From an uncultured Eubacterium sp. (GTDB lineage Bacteria; Bacillota; Clostridia; Lachnospirales; Lachnospiraceae): a stretch of 36,474 nucleotides of DNA. Numbering within the stretch: the stretch's first letter is position 1; every line of letters begins with the position of its first letter. The stretch is taken from positions 1 to 36,474 of the forward strand of contig CANDJC010000043.1 in the NCBI GenBank assembly GCA_947384955.1, written 5' to 3'. Shown here piece by piece: positions 6,819 through 15,061 of the stretch. The position numbers and the translations under genes are program-made. The notes under the pieces were generated by a model. It was not told the DNA's origin. It searched no databases and worked only from the letters and a program-made list of their open reading frames with translations.

Positions 6819-8594
6819 ATGCAGATTACCGGAGCAGAATTATTTGTAAAAGCCTTATTGGAAGAAAATGTGGATACGCTTTTTGCTTATCCGGGAGGCC
6901 AGGCAATTGATTTGTTCAATGCGCTTTATGGCGAAGAAGGAATACAAGTCATTCTTCCGCGTCATGAACAGGGGCTGATTCATGCTGCCGATGGATATGC
7001 ACGTTCGACAGGAAAAACGGGAGTATGCCTTGTGACAAGCGGGCCGGGAGCAACGAATCTGGTTACGGGAATAGCGACCGCAAACTATGACAGCGTTCCC
7101 CTGGTTTGTTTTACAGGCCAGGTTCCGACACATCTGATTGGAAATGATGCGTTTCAGGAGGCTGATATTGCCAGGATTACGAGAAGTATCAGCAAGTACG
7201 CAGTTACAGTCCGAAAGAGGGATGAGCTGGCTGACATAATAAAGAAGGCCTTTTATATTGCCAGGTCTGGCAAGCCGGGCGTTGCAGTGGTGGACCTGCC
7301 GAAGGATATCCAGCAGGCTTTGGGAAGCGATGTGTATCCGCAAAGCGCAAAAGTCCGCGGATATAAACCGAATCCAGCGGTTCACGCCGGGCTGATTAAT
7401 AAGTCACTGGACTGCCTTAAAAGGGCAGAACGTCCGATTTTTCTGTTAGGCGGAGGAGTTAATATTGCCCGTGCCAATGAAGAAATGACTGCTCTGGCAG
7501 AAAAAACAGGCATACCGGCTGTGACAACGATTATGGGAAAAGGAGCAATACCCACAAATCATCCTCTGTATGTGGGAAATCTTGGCATTCATGGAAGCTA
7601 TGCTGCGAATACAGCAGTCAGTGAATGCGATGTATTGTTTTCCATCGGGGTCCGTTTCAATGACCGTATTACTGGCAGAATCAGTGAATTTGCCAGGGGA
7701 GCTGTGATAATTCATATAGATATTGAACCGGCATCTATTTCAAGAAATATAAAAGCGGACATTCCGATTGTAGCGGATGCGAAAAATGCAGTTACCGAAC
7801 TGCTTGAAAGAACGCCGGAATTTAATTTCAAAGAATGGAGAATCCGGATTGACGAGTGGAAGAAGCAGAAACCGCTTGAAATAAAGCAGACAAGTGTGTC
7901 AGGAGTAACACCGCATGCAGTTATCCAGAAAATCAATCAGGTCTTTACCAATGCGGTCATTACAGCCGACGTTGGACAAAACCAGATGTGGACTGCACAA
8001 TTTCTTGAACTGACAGACAAAAAGCAGATGCTGACCTCCGGAGGGTTTGGCACGATGGGATATGGTTTTCCAGCGGCACTCGGAGCCAGACTGGGAAATC
8101 CGGACAAAGATGTCGTTACAATCTGCGGCGACGGCGGCATTCAGATGAATATCCAGGAAATGGCTACAGCAGTTGCTTATGAGCTGCCGGTTACGGTTTG
8201 TATCCTGAATAATGGATATTTGGGAAATGTGCGCCAGTGGCAGGAGCTGTTTTTTGACAGGCGGTATTCCAGCACTTGCCTGAGACGCCGGAAAAGCTGC
8301 CCTGTGACATGTAATACGCCGTCTGCCAGCTGCCCGGAATATACACCGGATTTCGTGCGGCTGGCAGAAAGCTACGGGGCAAAGGCAATCCGGGTTCAGA
8401 GGTATGAGGAAATTGAAAATGCATTATCAGAGGCTAAGAATACAAAGAAAATTCCTACAGTAATTGAGTTCATAATCGAACGCGAAGAAAATGTATTTCC
8501 TATTTTACCGCCGGGAAATCCGCTTAGTGACATGATTACAGGAGATGCGGGAGATGTTAAAGAAAAGATAGAACAGTCCTCCTGCCGAAAATGA
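6819..8594 (+). CDS. ilvB: Acetolactate synthase large subunit (ThDP-dependent)
   Basis: At 591 residues this is full length for the family. It condenses pyruvate to 2-acetolactate (or with 2-oxobutyrate) for valine, leucine and isoleucine synthesis in the cytoplasm. It has the ThDP-PYR domain with catalytic E50 in LPRHEQG, a central TPP_enzyme_M domain (about 195-330), and the ThDP-binding domain with GDGG (D438) to NN motif and VRQWQELFF, a signature of anabolic acetohydroxyacid synthase. AAAGGAGG lies 8 bases before ATG 6819. Oddly, a segment with four cysteines (C487, C494, C498, C505) sits between the VRQWQ region and YTPDFVRLAESYGA. No regulatory small subunit (ilvN) or other branched-chain gene is adjacent, so it may be a stand-alone paralogue under the upstream TetR. 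A catabolic AlsS is less likely given VRQWQ. Confidence 0.88.
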   Translation: MQITGAELFVKALLEENVDTLFAYPGGQAIDLFNALYGEEGIQVILPRHEQGLIHAADGYARSTGKTGVCLVTSGPGATNLVTGIATANYDSVPLVCFTGQVPTHLIGNDAFQEADIARITRSISKYAVTVRKRDELADIIKKAFYIARSGKPGVAVVDLPKDIQQALGSDVYPQSAKVRGYKPNPAVHAGLINKSLDCLKRAERPIFLLGGGVNIARANEEMTALAEKTGIPAVTTIMGKGAIPTNHPLYVGNLGIHGSYAANTAVSECDVLFSIGVRFNDRITGRISEFARGAVIIHIDIEPASISRNIKADIPIVADAKNAVTELLERTPEFNFKEWRIRIDEWKKQKPLEIKQTSVSGVTPHAVIQKINQVFTNAVITADVGQNQMWTAQFLELTDKKQMLTSGGFGTMGYGFPAALGARLGNPDKDVVTICGDGGIQMNIQEMATAVAYELPVTVCILNNGYLGNVRQWQELFFDRRYSSTCLRRRKSCPVTCNTPSASCPEYTPDFVRLAESYGAKAIRVQRYEEIENALSEAKNTKKIPTVIEFIIEREENVFPILPPGNPLSDMITGDAGDVKEKIEQSSCRK

Positions 8595-8664
8595 GACTGG
8601 AATTACAAGAGGCAGCAGTGCACTAACTGAAGATTTATGTTATGCTGTTCTGGGAGGTGTCAGG

Positions 8665-9558
8665 ATGTCAGACAGCCGGTTATTTAAAATATTATATTAT
8701 CTTTTGGACAGGGGACGGGCTACGGCTCCCGAATTAGCAGCTGAATTTGAAGTTTCCGTAAGAACAGTTTACCGTGACGTGGAAGCATTAAGCAGTGCAG
8801 GCATTCCGGTCTATGCTGAACCGGGAAGAAATGGCGGGATATCTTTAATGCAGGATTTTATACTGGACAGGGCAGTATTATCGGAAAGCGAAAAGCAGGA
8901 GGTACTGACGGCGCTGCAGAGCATATCTGCCACAGGCTATACGGGCGGAAAAGAAATGCTGACAAAGCTATCGGCACTGTTTCATGTAAATACAAGAAAC
9001 TGGCTTGAAACAGATTTTTCACGCTGGGGAAACTGCTCCGGCGATAATTCAAAATTTGAAACGTTAAAACAAGCAGTTATTCATTGCAGAGAAATCAAAA
9101 TCATTTACGTGAACACGAATAATGAAACAAGCAGACGCATCGTTCAGCCATTAAAAATAACCTACAAATCAAAAGAATGGTATCTGAAGGCGTTTTGCAC
9201 AGAAAAGCAGGATTTTCGCATATTCAAGCTAAACCGGATATTAGAGCTGGAATTATTAGAAAATACGTTTGTACCAAGGCCGTATCCAAAACAGGAAGAT
9301 TCACACAGGGCATATCGCCAGATTGTCCTTTTATTTTCAAAAGAAGCCGCATACCGCGTCTATGATGAATTTGATGAATCAGAAATTGAATGCCTGAAAA
9401 ACGGGGAGCTGCTTGTCCGTGCCAGAATGCCTGCTGATACATGGCTGACCGGTTATCTGCTTTCATTCGGGGCGCAGGCGGAAGTCATCGAACCGGAGTA
9501 TTTAAAAGACGTTTTAGCCAGACAGGCACTGGAAATTTATAAAAAAAATAAAACATGA
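8665..9558 (+). CDS. HTH-WYL domain transcriptional regulator
   Basis: This is a 297-residue regulator of the YafY/DeoR-like group. The N-terminal winged HTH_11 reads LFKILYYLLDRGRATAPELA and then FEVSVRTVYRDVEALSSAGI. A WYL domain at about 135-215 is followed by the C-terminal WCX extension. The family-naming motif is KEWYLKAFC. WYL domains sense small ligands and the proteins act as repressors or activators. GGAGGT lies 8 bases before ATG 8665. The stop codon overlaps a TGACA-N5-TGTCA palindrome that stands before the next gene, a zinc-ribbon protein, which I take as its target. Confidence 0.9.
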   Translation: MSDSRLFKILYYLLDRGRATAPELAAEFEVSVRTVYRDVEALSSAGIPVYAEPGRNGGISLMQDFILDRAVLSESEKQEVLTALQSISATGYTGGKEMLTKLSALFHVNTRNWLETDFSRWGNCSGDNSKFETLKQAVIHCREIKIIYVNTNNETSRRIVQPLKITYKSKEWYLKAFCTEKQDFRIFKLNRILELELLENTFVPRPYPKQEDSHRAYRQIVLLFSKEAAYRVYDEFDESEIECLKNGELLVRARMPADTWLTGYLLSFGAQAEVIEPEYLKDVLARQALEIYKKNKT

Positions 9559-9588
9559 CAAAGGGTGTCAGGATATGTGTGCTATACT
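9556..9588 (+). promoter_or_regulatory. Palindromic operator plus -10 element before the zinc-ribbon gene
   Basis: TGACA-AAGGG-TGTCA (9556-9570) is followed 12 bases on by TATACT (9583-9588). There is no good -35 at normal spacing, so the palindrome occupies the place where RNA polymerase would need help. That is the arrangement of an activated promoter. The WYL protein encoded just upstream is the likely ligand-dependent activator. Confidence 0.5.
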
Positions 9589-9651
9589 AAATCCCATAGA
9601 AATACAGCAATATAAACAGGAAACACATTTAGAAAGAAAGAGGGAAAGAAC

Positions 9652-9924
9652 ATGAATGAAATGAATCAGAAATTTTGCCAGTGCTGCGGTATGCCTATGG
9701 GAGATACGGATGAACTGTACGGAACAAATGCTGATGGCAGCAAAAATGAGGAATACTGCAGGTACTGTTTTGAAAACGGCGGATTTACTTTTAACGGTAC
9801 GATGGAGGAAATGATTGAAGTATGTGTGCCGAATATGGCTGCAGCGAATCCCGGCATGAGTGAAGAAGAAGCGAGAAACAGTATGCTTGCATGGTTTCCG
9901 ACACTGAAACGGTGGAAAAATTAA
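9652..9924 (+). CDS. Small zinc-ribbon domain protein
   Basis: This 90-residue protein has an N-terminal metal site: C9, C11 and C12 in FCQCCGMPM, and C36 and C39 in YCRYC. This is the layout of the putative zinc-ribbon family (zf-ribbon_2 type). The C-terminal half is helical and includes PGMSEEEARNSMLAWFPTLKRW. It starts at ATG 9652 with GAAAGAGGGAAAG upstream. Members often sit beside WYL or other one-component regulators in Firmicutes and have no established biochemical role. The context suggests it is the product controlled by the preceding WYL regulator. Confidence 0.82.
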   Translation: MNEMNQKFCQCCGMPMGDTDELYGTNADGSKNEEYCRYCFENGGFTFNGTMEEMIEVCVPNMAAANPGMSEEEARNSMLAWFPTLKRWKN

Positions 9925-9940
9925 GTAAATGCCGTCTGAC

Positions 9941-10064
9941 GGTTTCAAAGATGCCCGTTATTGGTCTGTGTGACTGATAGCGGGCATTTATTTCTGCGCT
10001 AAGCGAATGACACTGTCCGTAAATCATAACGATAGGCTGAAGCTATGTAAAAGGATAGAAGATA
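9941..10064. repeat. Dispersed intergenic repeat, copy A
   Basis: This segment recurs at 24750-24890. The left block (9941-9990) matches copy B at 48 of 50 positions and the right block (10001-10064) at about 57 of 64; the middle differs in length (10 versus 27 bases). It includes an 11-bp stem (9951-9961 with 9977-9987; one G-U here, fully paired in copy B). Both copies begin shortly after a gene stop, and both are followed about 30-35 bases later by TATAAT. No protein is encoded. Confidence 0.9.
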
Positions 10065-10067
10065 AGT

Positions 10068-10096
10068 ATTTGCTATTGAGCGGCAAAAAGTTTATA
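10068..10096 (+). promoter_or_regulatory. Possible promoter of the 89-aa protein/DUF3737 unit
   Basis: TTGCTA, a 17-bp spacer and TATAAT occur just after repeat copy A and about 50 bases before ATG 10148. The -35 is weak and the -10 is consensus. Confidence 0.5.
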
Positions 10097-10147
10097 ATTG
10101 GCATCAGAAATAGAAGTCTGCAGCAGATACGCCGAAAGGAGGAAAAC

Positions 10148-10417
10148 ATGGCTCGTAAAGAAATCAGGCTGGAGAAAATGGTTTCATACGGAACCAAAGA
10201 AGCAGTGATTCAAAACTTAAAAGATGCGGGATGCAGTCAGGATACGATTGTATGCTGCATGGAATGTCTGGACTGCGGGAAAGAAACAGAGCTGTTAAAG
10301 CAGCTGGAAAATCACAGGAAGGGTCTTCTGCAGAAAGTGCATGAGGATGAAAAGCAGATTGACTGCCTGGATTATCTGGTATACCAGATTAACCGCTGCA
10401 GCATGATAAATGAATAA
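10148..10417 (+). CDS. Conserved small cysteine-containing protein, function unknown
   Basis: This is an 89-residue soluble protein starting MARKEIRLEKMVSYGTKEAV. It has a cysteine cluster (C37, C38, C41, C44 in IVCCMECLDCGKE) and a conserved-looking end HRKGLLQKVHEDEKQIDCL followed by DYLVYQI. I remember similar short proteins in many Firmicutes next to regulators, without a known function. GGAGGAAAAC precedes ATG 10148, and the frame extended to 10007 would read through the repeat. It ends 15 bases before the DUF3737 gene and is probably co-transcribed with it. The cysteines could bind metal, but the spacing is not a standard finger. Confidence 0.8.
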   Translation: MARKEIRLEKMVSYGTKEAVIQNLKDAGCSQDTIVCCMECLDCGKETELLKQLENHRKGLLQKVHEDEKQIDCLDYLVYQINRCSMINE

Positions 10418-10432
10418 ACGGAGGAAATGAAA

Positions 10433-11353
10433 ATGAAAATTATTGAAAATCAGACTTTTGATATGGAGCGTGCCCTTTATGGCAGCAGGGATATACTGGT
10501 AAGAAACTGTTCTTTTGACGGGCCGGCAGACGGAGAGAGCGCCTTTAAAGAAGGGAAGGATATCCAGGCAGAGAACTGCTATTTTAATCTGCGCTATCCT
10601 TTCTGGCATGACAGCGGGCTTGTTATCAAAGATTCGGAAATGACAGAGCTTTGTAGGGCTGCACTGTGGTATTCTGACCATGTGGAGATTACAGGCACTA
10701 AGCTGCATGGGATAAAAGCGCTCAGAGAGTGCAGCGACGCTGTAATCAGGGACTGCGACATTATTTCGCCGGAATTCGGATGGTCAGTGCGCCGAATCCG
10801 GATGGAGAATTCTGCGGCAGTCAGTGAATATTTTATGATGCGTGCAGAAAATCTGACGTTCAAAGGCGTAAACCTGAAAGGAAAATATTCTTTCCAGTAT
10901 ATTAAAAATGCCGTTTTTGAAAACTGTACGTTTGATACAAAAGATGCTTTCTGGCATGGCGAAAATATTACAGTGAAGGACAGCGTGATAAAAGGCGAAT
11001 ATCTGGCCTGGTATTCAGACGGACTGACGCTTATTAACTGCAAAATTATCGGGACGCAGCCGTTTTGTTACTGCAAAAACCTGAAGCTGACTGACTGCGA
11101 AATGATAGATACGGATCTGGCTTTTGAAAAATCACAAGTGGAAGCGGTTATTACAACAAAGGTGGACAGCATTAAGAATCCGCGGTCCGGAAGGATTCGG
11201 CTGCCGGAAGCCGGGGAACTGATTATGGATGACCCGGAAGCGAAATGCGAGATTCTGACAGGCTGGAAGAAGGAAGATGCACAGGAGAAATGCGGGACTT
11301 TTAGAAACGGGCAGAAAAAGGACAGCAGCTGCATGTGCCGCCCGGCCTGTTAA
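10433..11353 (+). CDS. DUF3737 family protein (predicted right-handed beta-helix)
   Basis: The 306-residue sequence is built of about 20-residue repeats with short hydrophobic strands and N/D/C-rich turns (AENCYFNLRYPFWHD, FENCTFDTKDAFWHGE, LINCKI, LTDCEMI), the pattern of a pectate-lyase-like or pentapeptide-like solenoid. The start IIENQTFDMERALYGSRDI and repeated FWH motifs match my memory of DUF3737. ATG 10433 is 8 bases after GGAGG; ATG 10427 is only 2 bases after it. No signal peptide is visible, so it is cytoplasmic. The C-terminus ends in a Cys-rich tail (SSCMCRPAC) that may be strain specific. No enzymatic activity is established for the family. Confidence 0.85.
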   Translation: MKIIENQTFDMERALYGSRDILVRNCSFDGPADGESAFKEGKDIQAENCYFNLRYPFWHDSGLVIKDSEMTELCRAALWYSDHVEITGTKLHGIKALRECSDAVIRDCDIISPEFGWSVRRIRMENSAAVSEYFMMRAENLTFKGVNLKGKYSFQYIKNAVFENCTFDTKDAFWHGENITVKDSVIKGEYLAWYSDGLTLINCKIIGTQPFCYCKNLKLTDCEMIDTDLAFEKSQVEAVITTKVDSIKNPRSGRIRLPEAGELIMDDPEAKCEILTGWKKEDAQEKCGTFRNGQKKDSSCMCRPAC

Positions 11354-11390
11354 ATTACCAAAGGTTAATGAAAGACTTGAACTAAAGCGA

Positions 11391-11426
11391 TAGCTGCTGA
11401 TGCGAAACATTGGCAGTTATTTTTTT
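11391..11426 (+). terminator. Rho-independent terminator after DUF3737
   Basis: An 11-bp stem (11392-11402 with 11408-11418, three G-U pairs) has a CGAAA loop and is followed by A and seven T. It separates the DUF3737 unit from the mannan locus. Confidence 0.8.
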
Positions 11427-11522
11427 GCGCTGAAAAGAGGTGGTGCCATTGATTATCCCGCATATACGGTTTTTACCGTCGTTTTCTACAAAAAATATCG
11501 TATATCAGGCTAAAAAAATATG

Positions 11523-11640
11523 TAATTAAGTAAAAGTCACAAAAATAAATTAAAATTACCACGAGCATTGACTAATTAGAAAGTAAAATATATAATAAAT
11601 TTAAGTAAAAATCTATGCATAGAGAAAGTAAATTACTTAA
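11523..11640 (+). promoter_or_regulatory. Promoter and candidate LacI operators before GH36
   Basis: TTGACT (11568-11573), a 17-bp spacer and TATAAT (11591-11596) form a strong promoter in very AT-rich DNA. Copies of the locus motif flank it: TAATTAAGTAAAA at 11523-11535 upstream, AAATTTAAGTAAAA at 11597-11610 on the start site, and an inverted copy AATTACTTAATT near 11631-11642. A repressor bound at 11597-11610 would block initiation, which fits control by the LacI proteins of the locus. Confidence 0.65.
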
Positions 11641-11665
11641 TTCAGTAATCATATGGAGGGAATTT

Positions 11666-11764
11666 ATGAAAAGAAGTCAGCGCCATTTCCGATTCCGAAG
11701 CGGTGAAAGACGGCAAGGTGTAAAAAGTGATGCGGAGCAGCCGGAATTTCAGGCGGTAAAATAA
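11666..11764 (+). CDS. Possible 32-aa basic leader peptide
   Basis: ATG 11666 follows GGAGGG by 5 bases and opens 32 codons beginning MKRSQRHFRFRSGERRQGVK. The peptide is very basic in its first 20 residues. It ends 58 bases before the GH36 start. The strong ribosome site argues for translation. It could be a small protein, an upstream open reading frame affecting GH36, or the remnant of a lost gene. I recognise no family. Confidence 0.35.
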   Translation: MKRSQRHFRFRSGERRQGVKSDAEQPEFQAVK

Positions 11765-11822
11765 AAATCAAAAAGAAATATAAAATAAGAAATAGAACAT
11801 AACAGGAGTGCAAAAAATTAAG

Positions 11823-14000
11823 ATGATCATATTTGATGAAGCGAACAGTGTGTTTAAGCTGGACACAAATACAGTCAGTTATGTGATGGGCATTGCCGAC
11901 GGGAAATACCTGGGGCATATTTATTATGGCAAAAAGCTGGAATCCACAGACCTTTCCTATCTGCTGCGCATACAGGAGCATCCGTTTGTGCCGTCGAAAA
12001 AGCCATTGGAGAAACTGTCGTTTTTAGACAGCTTTCCGATGGAATATCCGACCGGCGCTATCGGGGATTTCCGGGAAAGCTGCATAGAGATTAGAGACTG
12101 CAGCGGCCATCCGGGGTTAGAGCCGGTTTATATGGGACATCGGATTTATGACGGAAAAGAAGGGTTAAAGGGGCTGCCTGCCCTTTGGGGCGATAACTGC
12201 CAGACGCTGGAAATCACCCTCCTGGATGAATGCGCGGGGGTGAGGCTTTTGCTCTCCTACAGTGTGTTTGAGGACTGTGATGCGCTGATACGCAGCGTAA
12301 AAGTGGAAAATACCGGAAAGGATACCGTATATTTAGAACGGGCCCTGTCCGCGTGCTTAGAGATGGACGATGAAGAATATGAGATACTTTCGCTGCCTGG
12401 CGCATGGTCAAGGGAGCGGCATATAGAAAGGCAGCCGCTTTATTCGGGCAGCTTTGTAACGGAATCGGTGCGCGGAGAGTCGTCCCACCAGGATCATCCG
12501 TTTTTGGCAGCAGTTTCAAAAAACTGTACGCAGACAGCGGGGGATGTGTATGCAATGCATTTTGTATACTCCGGGAATTTTCTTGCCAAGGCGCAGCGCA
12601 CCCAGTATGGGACGCTCCGCATGGTATTGGGCATCCACCCGGAGCGTTTTTGCTGGAAGCTTGGGGCAGGGGAGTCGTTTCAGGCGCCGGAGGCAGTGCT
12701 GGTATATTCGGATGAAGGCCTGGGCAGGATGACCCGCACGCTCCATGACCTGTACCGGAACCATTTAATCCGCAGCAGCTTCAGGAACAGGGAACGCCCG
12801 GTATTAATCAATAACTGGGAAGCGACCTATTTTGATTTTGATACCGAAAAGCTGCTTTCCATCGCAAGAGAATCCGCAAAGCTCGGCATCGAAATGCTGG
12901 TCATGGATGACGGATGGTTTGGGCACAGGGAAAATGAGTACAGCAGCTTAGGCGATTGGACCGTTAATGAAAATAAGCTTCCCGGCGGGTTAAAATATCT
13001 GGCGGACGAGGTTCATAAGCTTGGAATGAAATTTGGCATCTGGTTTGAGCCGGAGATGATTTCGCCCGATTCTGACCTGTACCGAAAGCATCCGGACTGG
13101 GCGCTTCAGATTAAGGGGCGTACGCCGTCGCTTGCAAGGGGGCAGCTTGTACTGGATTTAAGCAGGCCGGAGGCTGTAGATTATGTGTATGGATGTATCA
13201 GCAGCATTTTGCATTCCGCAAATATCGAATACGTAAAATGGGATATGAACCGTGCGCTTTCGGATATCGGAAATACGACGCTGCCGCCGGATCAGCAGGG
13301 GGAGATTTCCCATCGGTATATGCTTGCGGTTTATGAATTGCAGGAGCGTCTGATTACGGAATTTCCAGATTTATTATTGGAAAACTGCTCCAGCGGCGGG
13401 GGACGGTTTGACCCGGGGATGCTTTATTACAGCCCGCAGATTTGGTGCTCCGATAATACGGATGCGATAGAGCGTCTGCAGATTCAGGAGGGCACACAGC
13501 TTTTATATCCGATGTCTGCCATCGGCGCTCATGTATCCGACTGTCCGAACGATACATCAGGCAGGGTGACGCCGTTTGAAACAAGAGGGGTTGTGGCGCT
13601 TGCAGGCACGTTTGGCTACGAGCTGGACATTACGAAAATCAGCCAGAAGGAGCGGGATATGGTTCCTTCCCAGATTGCGGCATACAAAAAATACGCGCCG
13701 CTGATCCGGGAAGGGGATTATTACCGCATTGCATCCTTTCGGGAAAACCGTATGTATGACTGCTATGAGATTGTGTCCAGGGACAAAACCCAGGCGGCGG
13801 TATTTTTCGTGCAGGTATTCAGCGAGCCGGGCATGAGGAGCCGGAGAATCCGCTTGCAGGGGTTAAAGGAGGATGCCTGCTACGAGGTGGACGGTAAAAC
13901 GTATAAGGGCGGCACGTTAATGTACGCAGGGCTTTTGCGCGAGCGGCTGCGCGGGGATTTTCAGGCGGAGGTTATTGAGGTGCGGGAAATTACCGGGTAA
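11823..14000 (+). CDS. GH36 alpha-galactosidase
   Basis: At 725 residues this is full length for clostridial GH36. It removes terminal alpha-1,6-galactose from galactomannan or raffinose-type oligosaccharides. It has an N-terminal beta-sandwich and a central (beta/alpha)8 barrel with WEATYFDF, MDDGWFG and FGIWFEPEMI. The nucleophile is D474 in YVKWDMNRALSD and the acid/base is D544 in WCSDNTDAIERL, the 70-residue spacing known for the family. A C-terminal beta domain follows. There is no signal peptide, so it acts in the cytoplasm on imported sugars. ATG 11823 starts the family-typical MIIFDE...F.L; a GTG at 11808 is in frame but lies on the AGGAG sequence. It heads the mannan locus, followed 19 bases on by a LacI gene, which suggests galactosyl mannooligosaccharides as substrates. 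Confidence 0.93.
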   Translation: MIIFDEANSVFKLDTNTVSYVMGIADGKYLGHIYYGKKLESTDLSYLLRIQEHPFVPSKKPLEKLSFLDSFPMEYPTGAIGDFRESCIEIRDCSGHPGLEPVYMGHRIYDGKEGLKGLPALWGDNCQTLEITLLDECAGVRLLLSYSVFEDCDALIRSVKVENTGKDTVYLERALSACLEMDDEEYEILSLPGAWSRERHIERQPLYSGSFVTESVRGESSHQDHPFLAAVSKNCTQTAGDVYAMHFVYSGNFLAKAQRTQYGTLRMVLGIHPERFCWKLGAGESFQAPEAVLVYSDEGLGRMTRTLHDLYRNHLIRSSFRNRERPVLINNWEATYFDFDTEKLLSIARESAKLGIEMLVMDDGWFGHRENEYSSLGDWTVNENKLPGGLKYLADEVHKLGMKFGIWFEPEMISPDSDLYRKHPDWALQIKGRTPSLARGQLVLDLSRPEAVDYVYGCISSILHSANIEYVKWDMNRALSDIGNTTLPPDQQGEISHRYMLAVYELQERLITEFPDLLLENCSSGGGRFDPGMLYYSPQIWCSDNTDAIERLQIQEGTQLLYPMSAIGAHVSDCPNDTSGRVTPFETRGVVALAGTFGYELDITKISQKERDMVPSQIAAYKKYAPLIREGDYYRIASFRENRMYDCYEIVSRDKTQAAVFFVQVFSEPGMRSRRIRLQGLKEDACYEVDGKTYKGGTLMYAGLLRERLRGDFQAEVIEVREITG

Positions 14001-14019
14001 TTAGTAAAAGGGGGAATCT

Positions 14020-15027
14020 ATGCAAAAGGTAAGGCTTTCGGATATTGCACAAAAGCTTGGGGTCAGCACGGTGACCGTGCATAACGCGCTCTGCGGCAGA
14101 AAGGGCGTAAGCGAAGCCTTGCGGGGACGAATCGTACAGACTGCCAGTGAAATGGGCTATCAAGCGCCGGACGGAGGGGAGGAAAAGAAAGATGCGCCAG
14201 ACCACTGGGATATCGGGGTGGTCATTGCGGAAAACTTTCTGGCCCAGTATGAAACCTATTACTGGAAACTGTACCAGGAGTTTGCAAAGCTTGCCGCGGA
14301 AAAAAACTGCACTACGGTAGTGGATGTGCTGAAAAAGGAGGCGGAGCGCTATACGCACGAGATACCCGGGGCGCTGCTGGAAGCGGAGCCGGATGCGTTA
14401 GCGGTTATCGGGGAAATTGATATCGGATATATCCGTATGCTAAAGAGCCGGATGAAAGTTCCGATGGTGTATATAGACTTTTATAACCATGAAATTGCCG
14501 CCGATGCGGTTATTGCGGATAATTTTTACGGCATGTACCAGATGACCGAGCTGTTATTCAGCTGCGGGCTGGAGCGGCTGGCATTTGTGGGCGCGGTAGA
14601 TGCGGCAGCCTCCATCATGGACCGTTACCTTGGGTTTATGAGGGCGATGGTCATCCGCCACAGGACGGCGCCGCCGGAATGGATCATTAGAGACCGGGAT
14701 GAAATGGGAAATCTGGAGGTGGAACTGCCAAAGCATATGCCCCAGGGATTTGTATGTAATTGCGACCTGGCTGCGGAAATGGTGATAGACAGGCTGGAGG
14801 CGGCGGGATATCGGGTGCCGGAGGATGTTTCAGTGGCGGGTTTTGATAATTTTGTGCGTAAAGGCTGCAGGAAGCGGGGGATTACGACTTATGAAACAGA
14901 CCGTAAAGCCATGGTAAAAACAGCTTTGGATAAGCTTATAAAACAGCTCCGTACCCCGGGCAGAAAGCAGTCCTGCCAGATTATACCCGGGCAGATACGA
15001 TGGAAAAACAGTGTAAGGAAGATATAA
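14020..15027 (+). CDS. LacI-family regulator 1 of the mannan locus
   Basis: This is a 335-residue regulator. The N-terminal HTH (about 5-25) reads RLSDIAQKLGVSTVTVHNAL, with hinge-helix region GRKGVSEALRGRI. The ligand-binding domain resembles periplasmic sugar-binding folds, including LAFVGAVDAAASIMDRYLGF and VPEDVSVAGFDNF. Residues HN stand where the second regulator of the locus has SK (STVTVSKAL), a difference in the recognition helix. GGGGG lies upstream of ATG 14020. It is co-transcribed with GH36 and ends at a strong terminator. It probably senses a mannoside or galactoside and represses through the TTAAG(Y)TAAAA sites; this is inferred from position. Confidence 0.9.
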   Translation: MQKVRLSDIAQKLGVSTVTVHNALCGRKGVSEALRGRIVQTASEMGYQAPDGGEEKKDAPDHWDIGVVIAENFLAQYETYYWKLYQEFAKLAAEKNCTTVVDVLKKEAERYTHEIPGALLEAEPDALAVIGEIDIGYIRMLKSRMKVPMVYIDFYNHEIAADAVIADNFYGMYQMTELLFSCGLERLAFVGAVDAAASIMDRYLGFMRAMVIRHRTAPPEWIIRDRDEMGNLEVELPKHMPQGFVCNCDLAAEMVIDRLEAAGYRVPEDVSVAGFDNFVRKGCRKRGITTYETDRKAMVKTALDKLIKQLRTPGRKQSCQIIPGQIRWKNSVRKI

Positions 15028-15061
15028 ATAACGATATTGGAAAATAAAATAAGTTAAAGGC

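Noticed and set aside
7446-8424. Several antisense frames of 60-90 codons inside the ilvB-like gene
   Set aside because: They lie fully within a strongly supported gene, have no ribosome sites and show low-complexity or His/Ser/Cys-rich composition typical of antisense shadows.
6819-8594. Frameshift or foreign insertion in the ilvB-like gene at the Cys-rich segment
   Set aside because: The frame is continuous and family motifs resume correctly on both sides, so it is a true insertion in the protein rather than an error.
9791-10027. Minus-strand frame across the repeat (similar peptide at 24672-24899)
   Set aside because: The peptide similarity comes from the DNA repeat. Neither frame has a ribosome site, and the copies differ by a 17-base length change that breaks the frame relationship.
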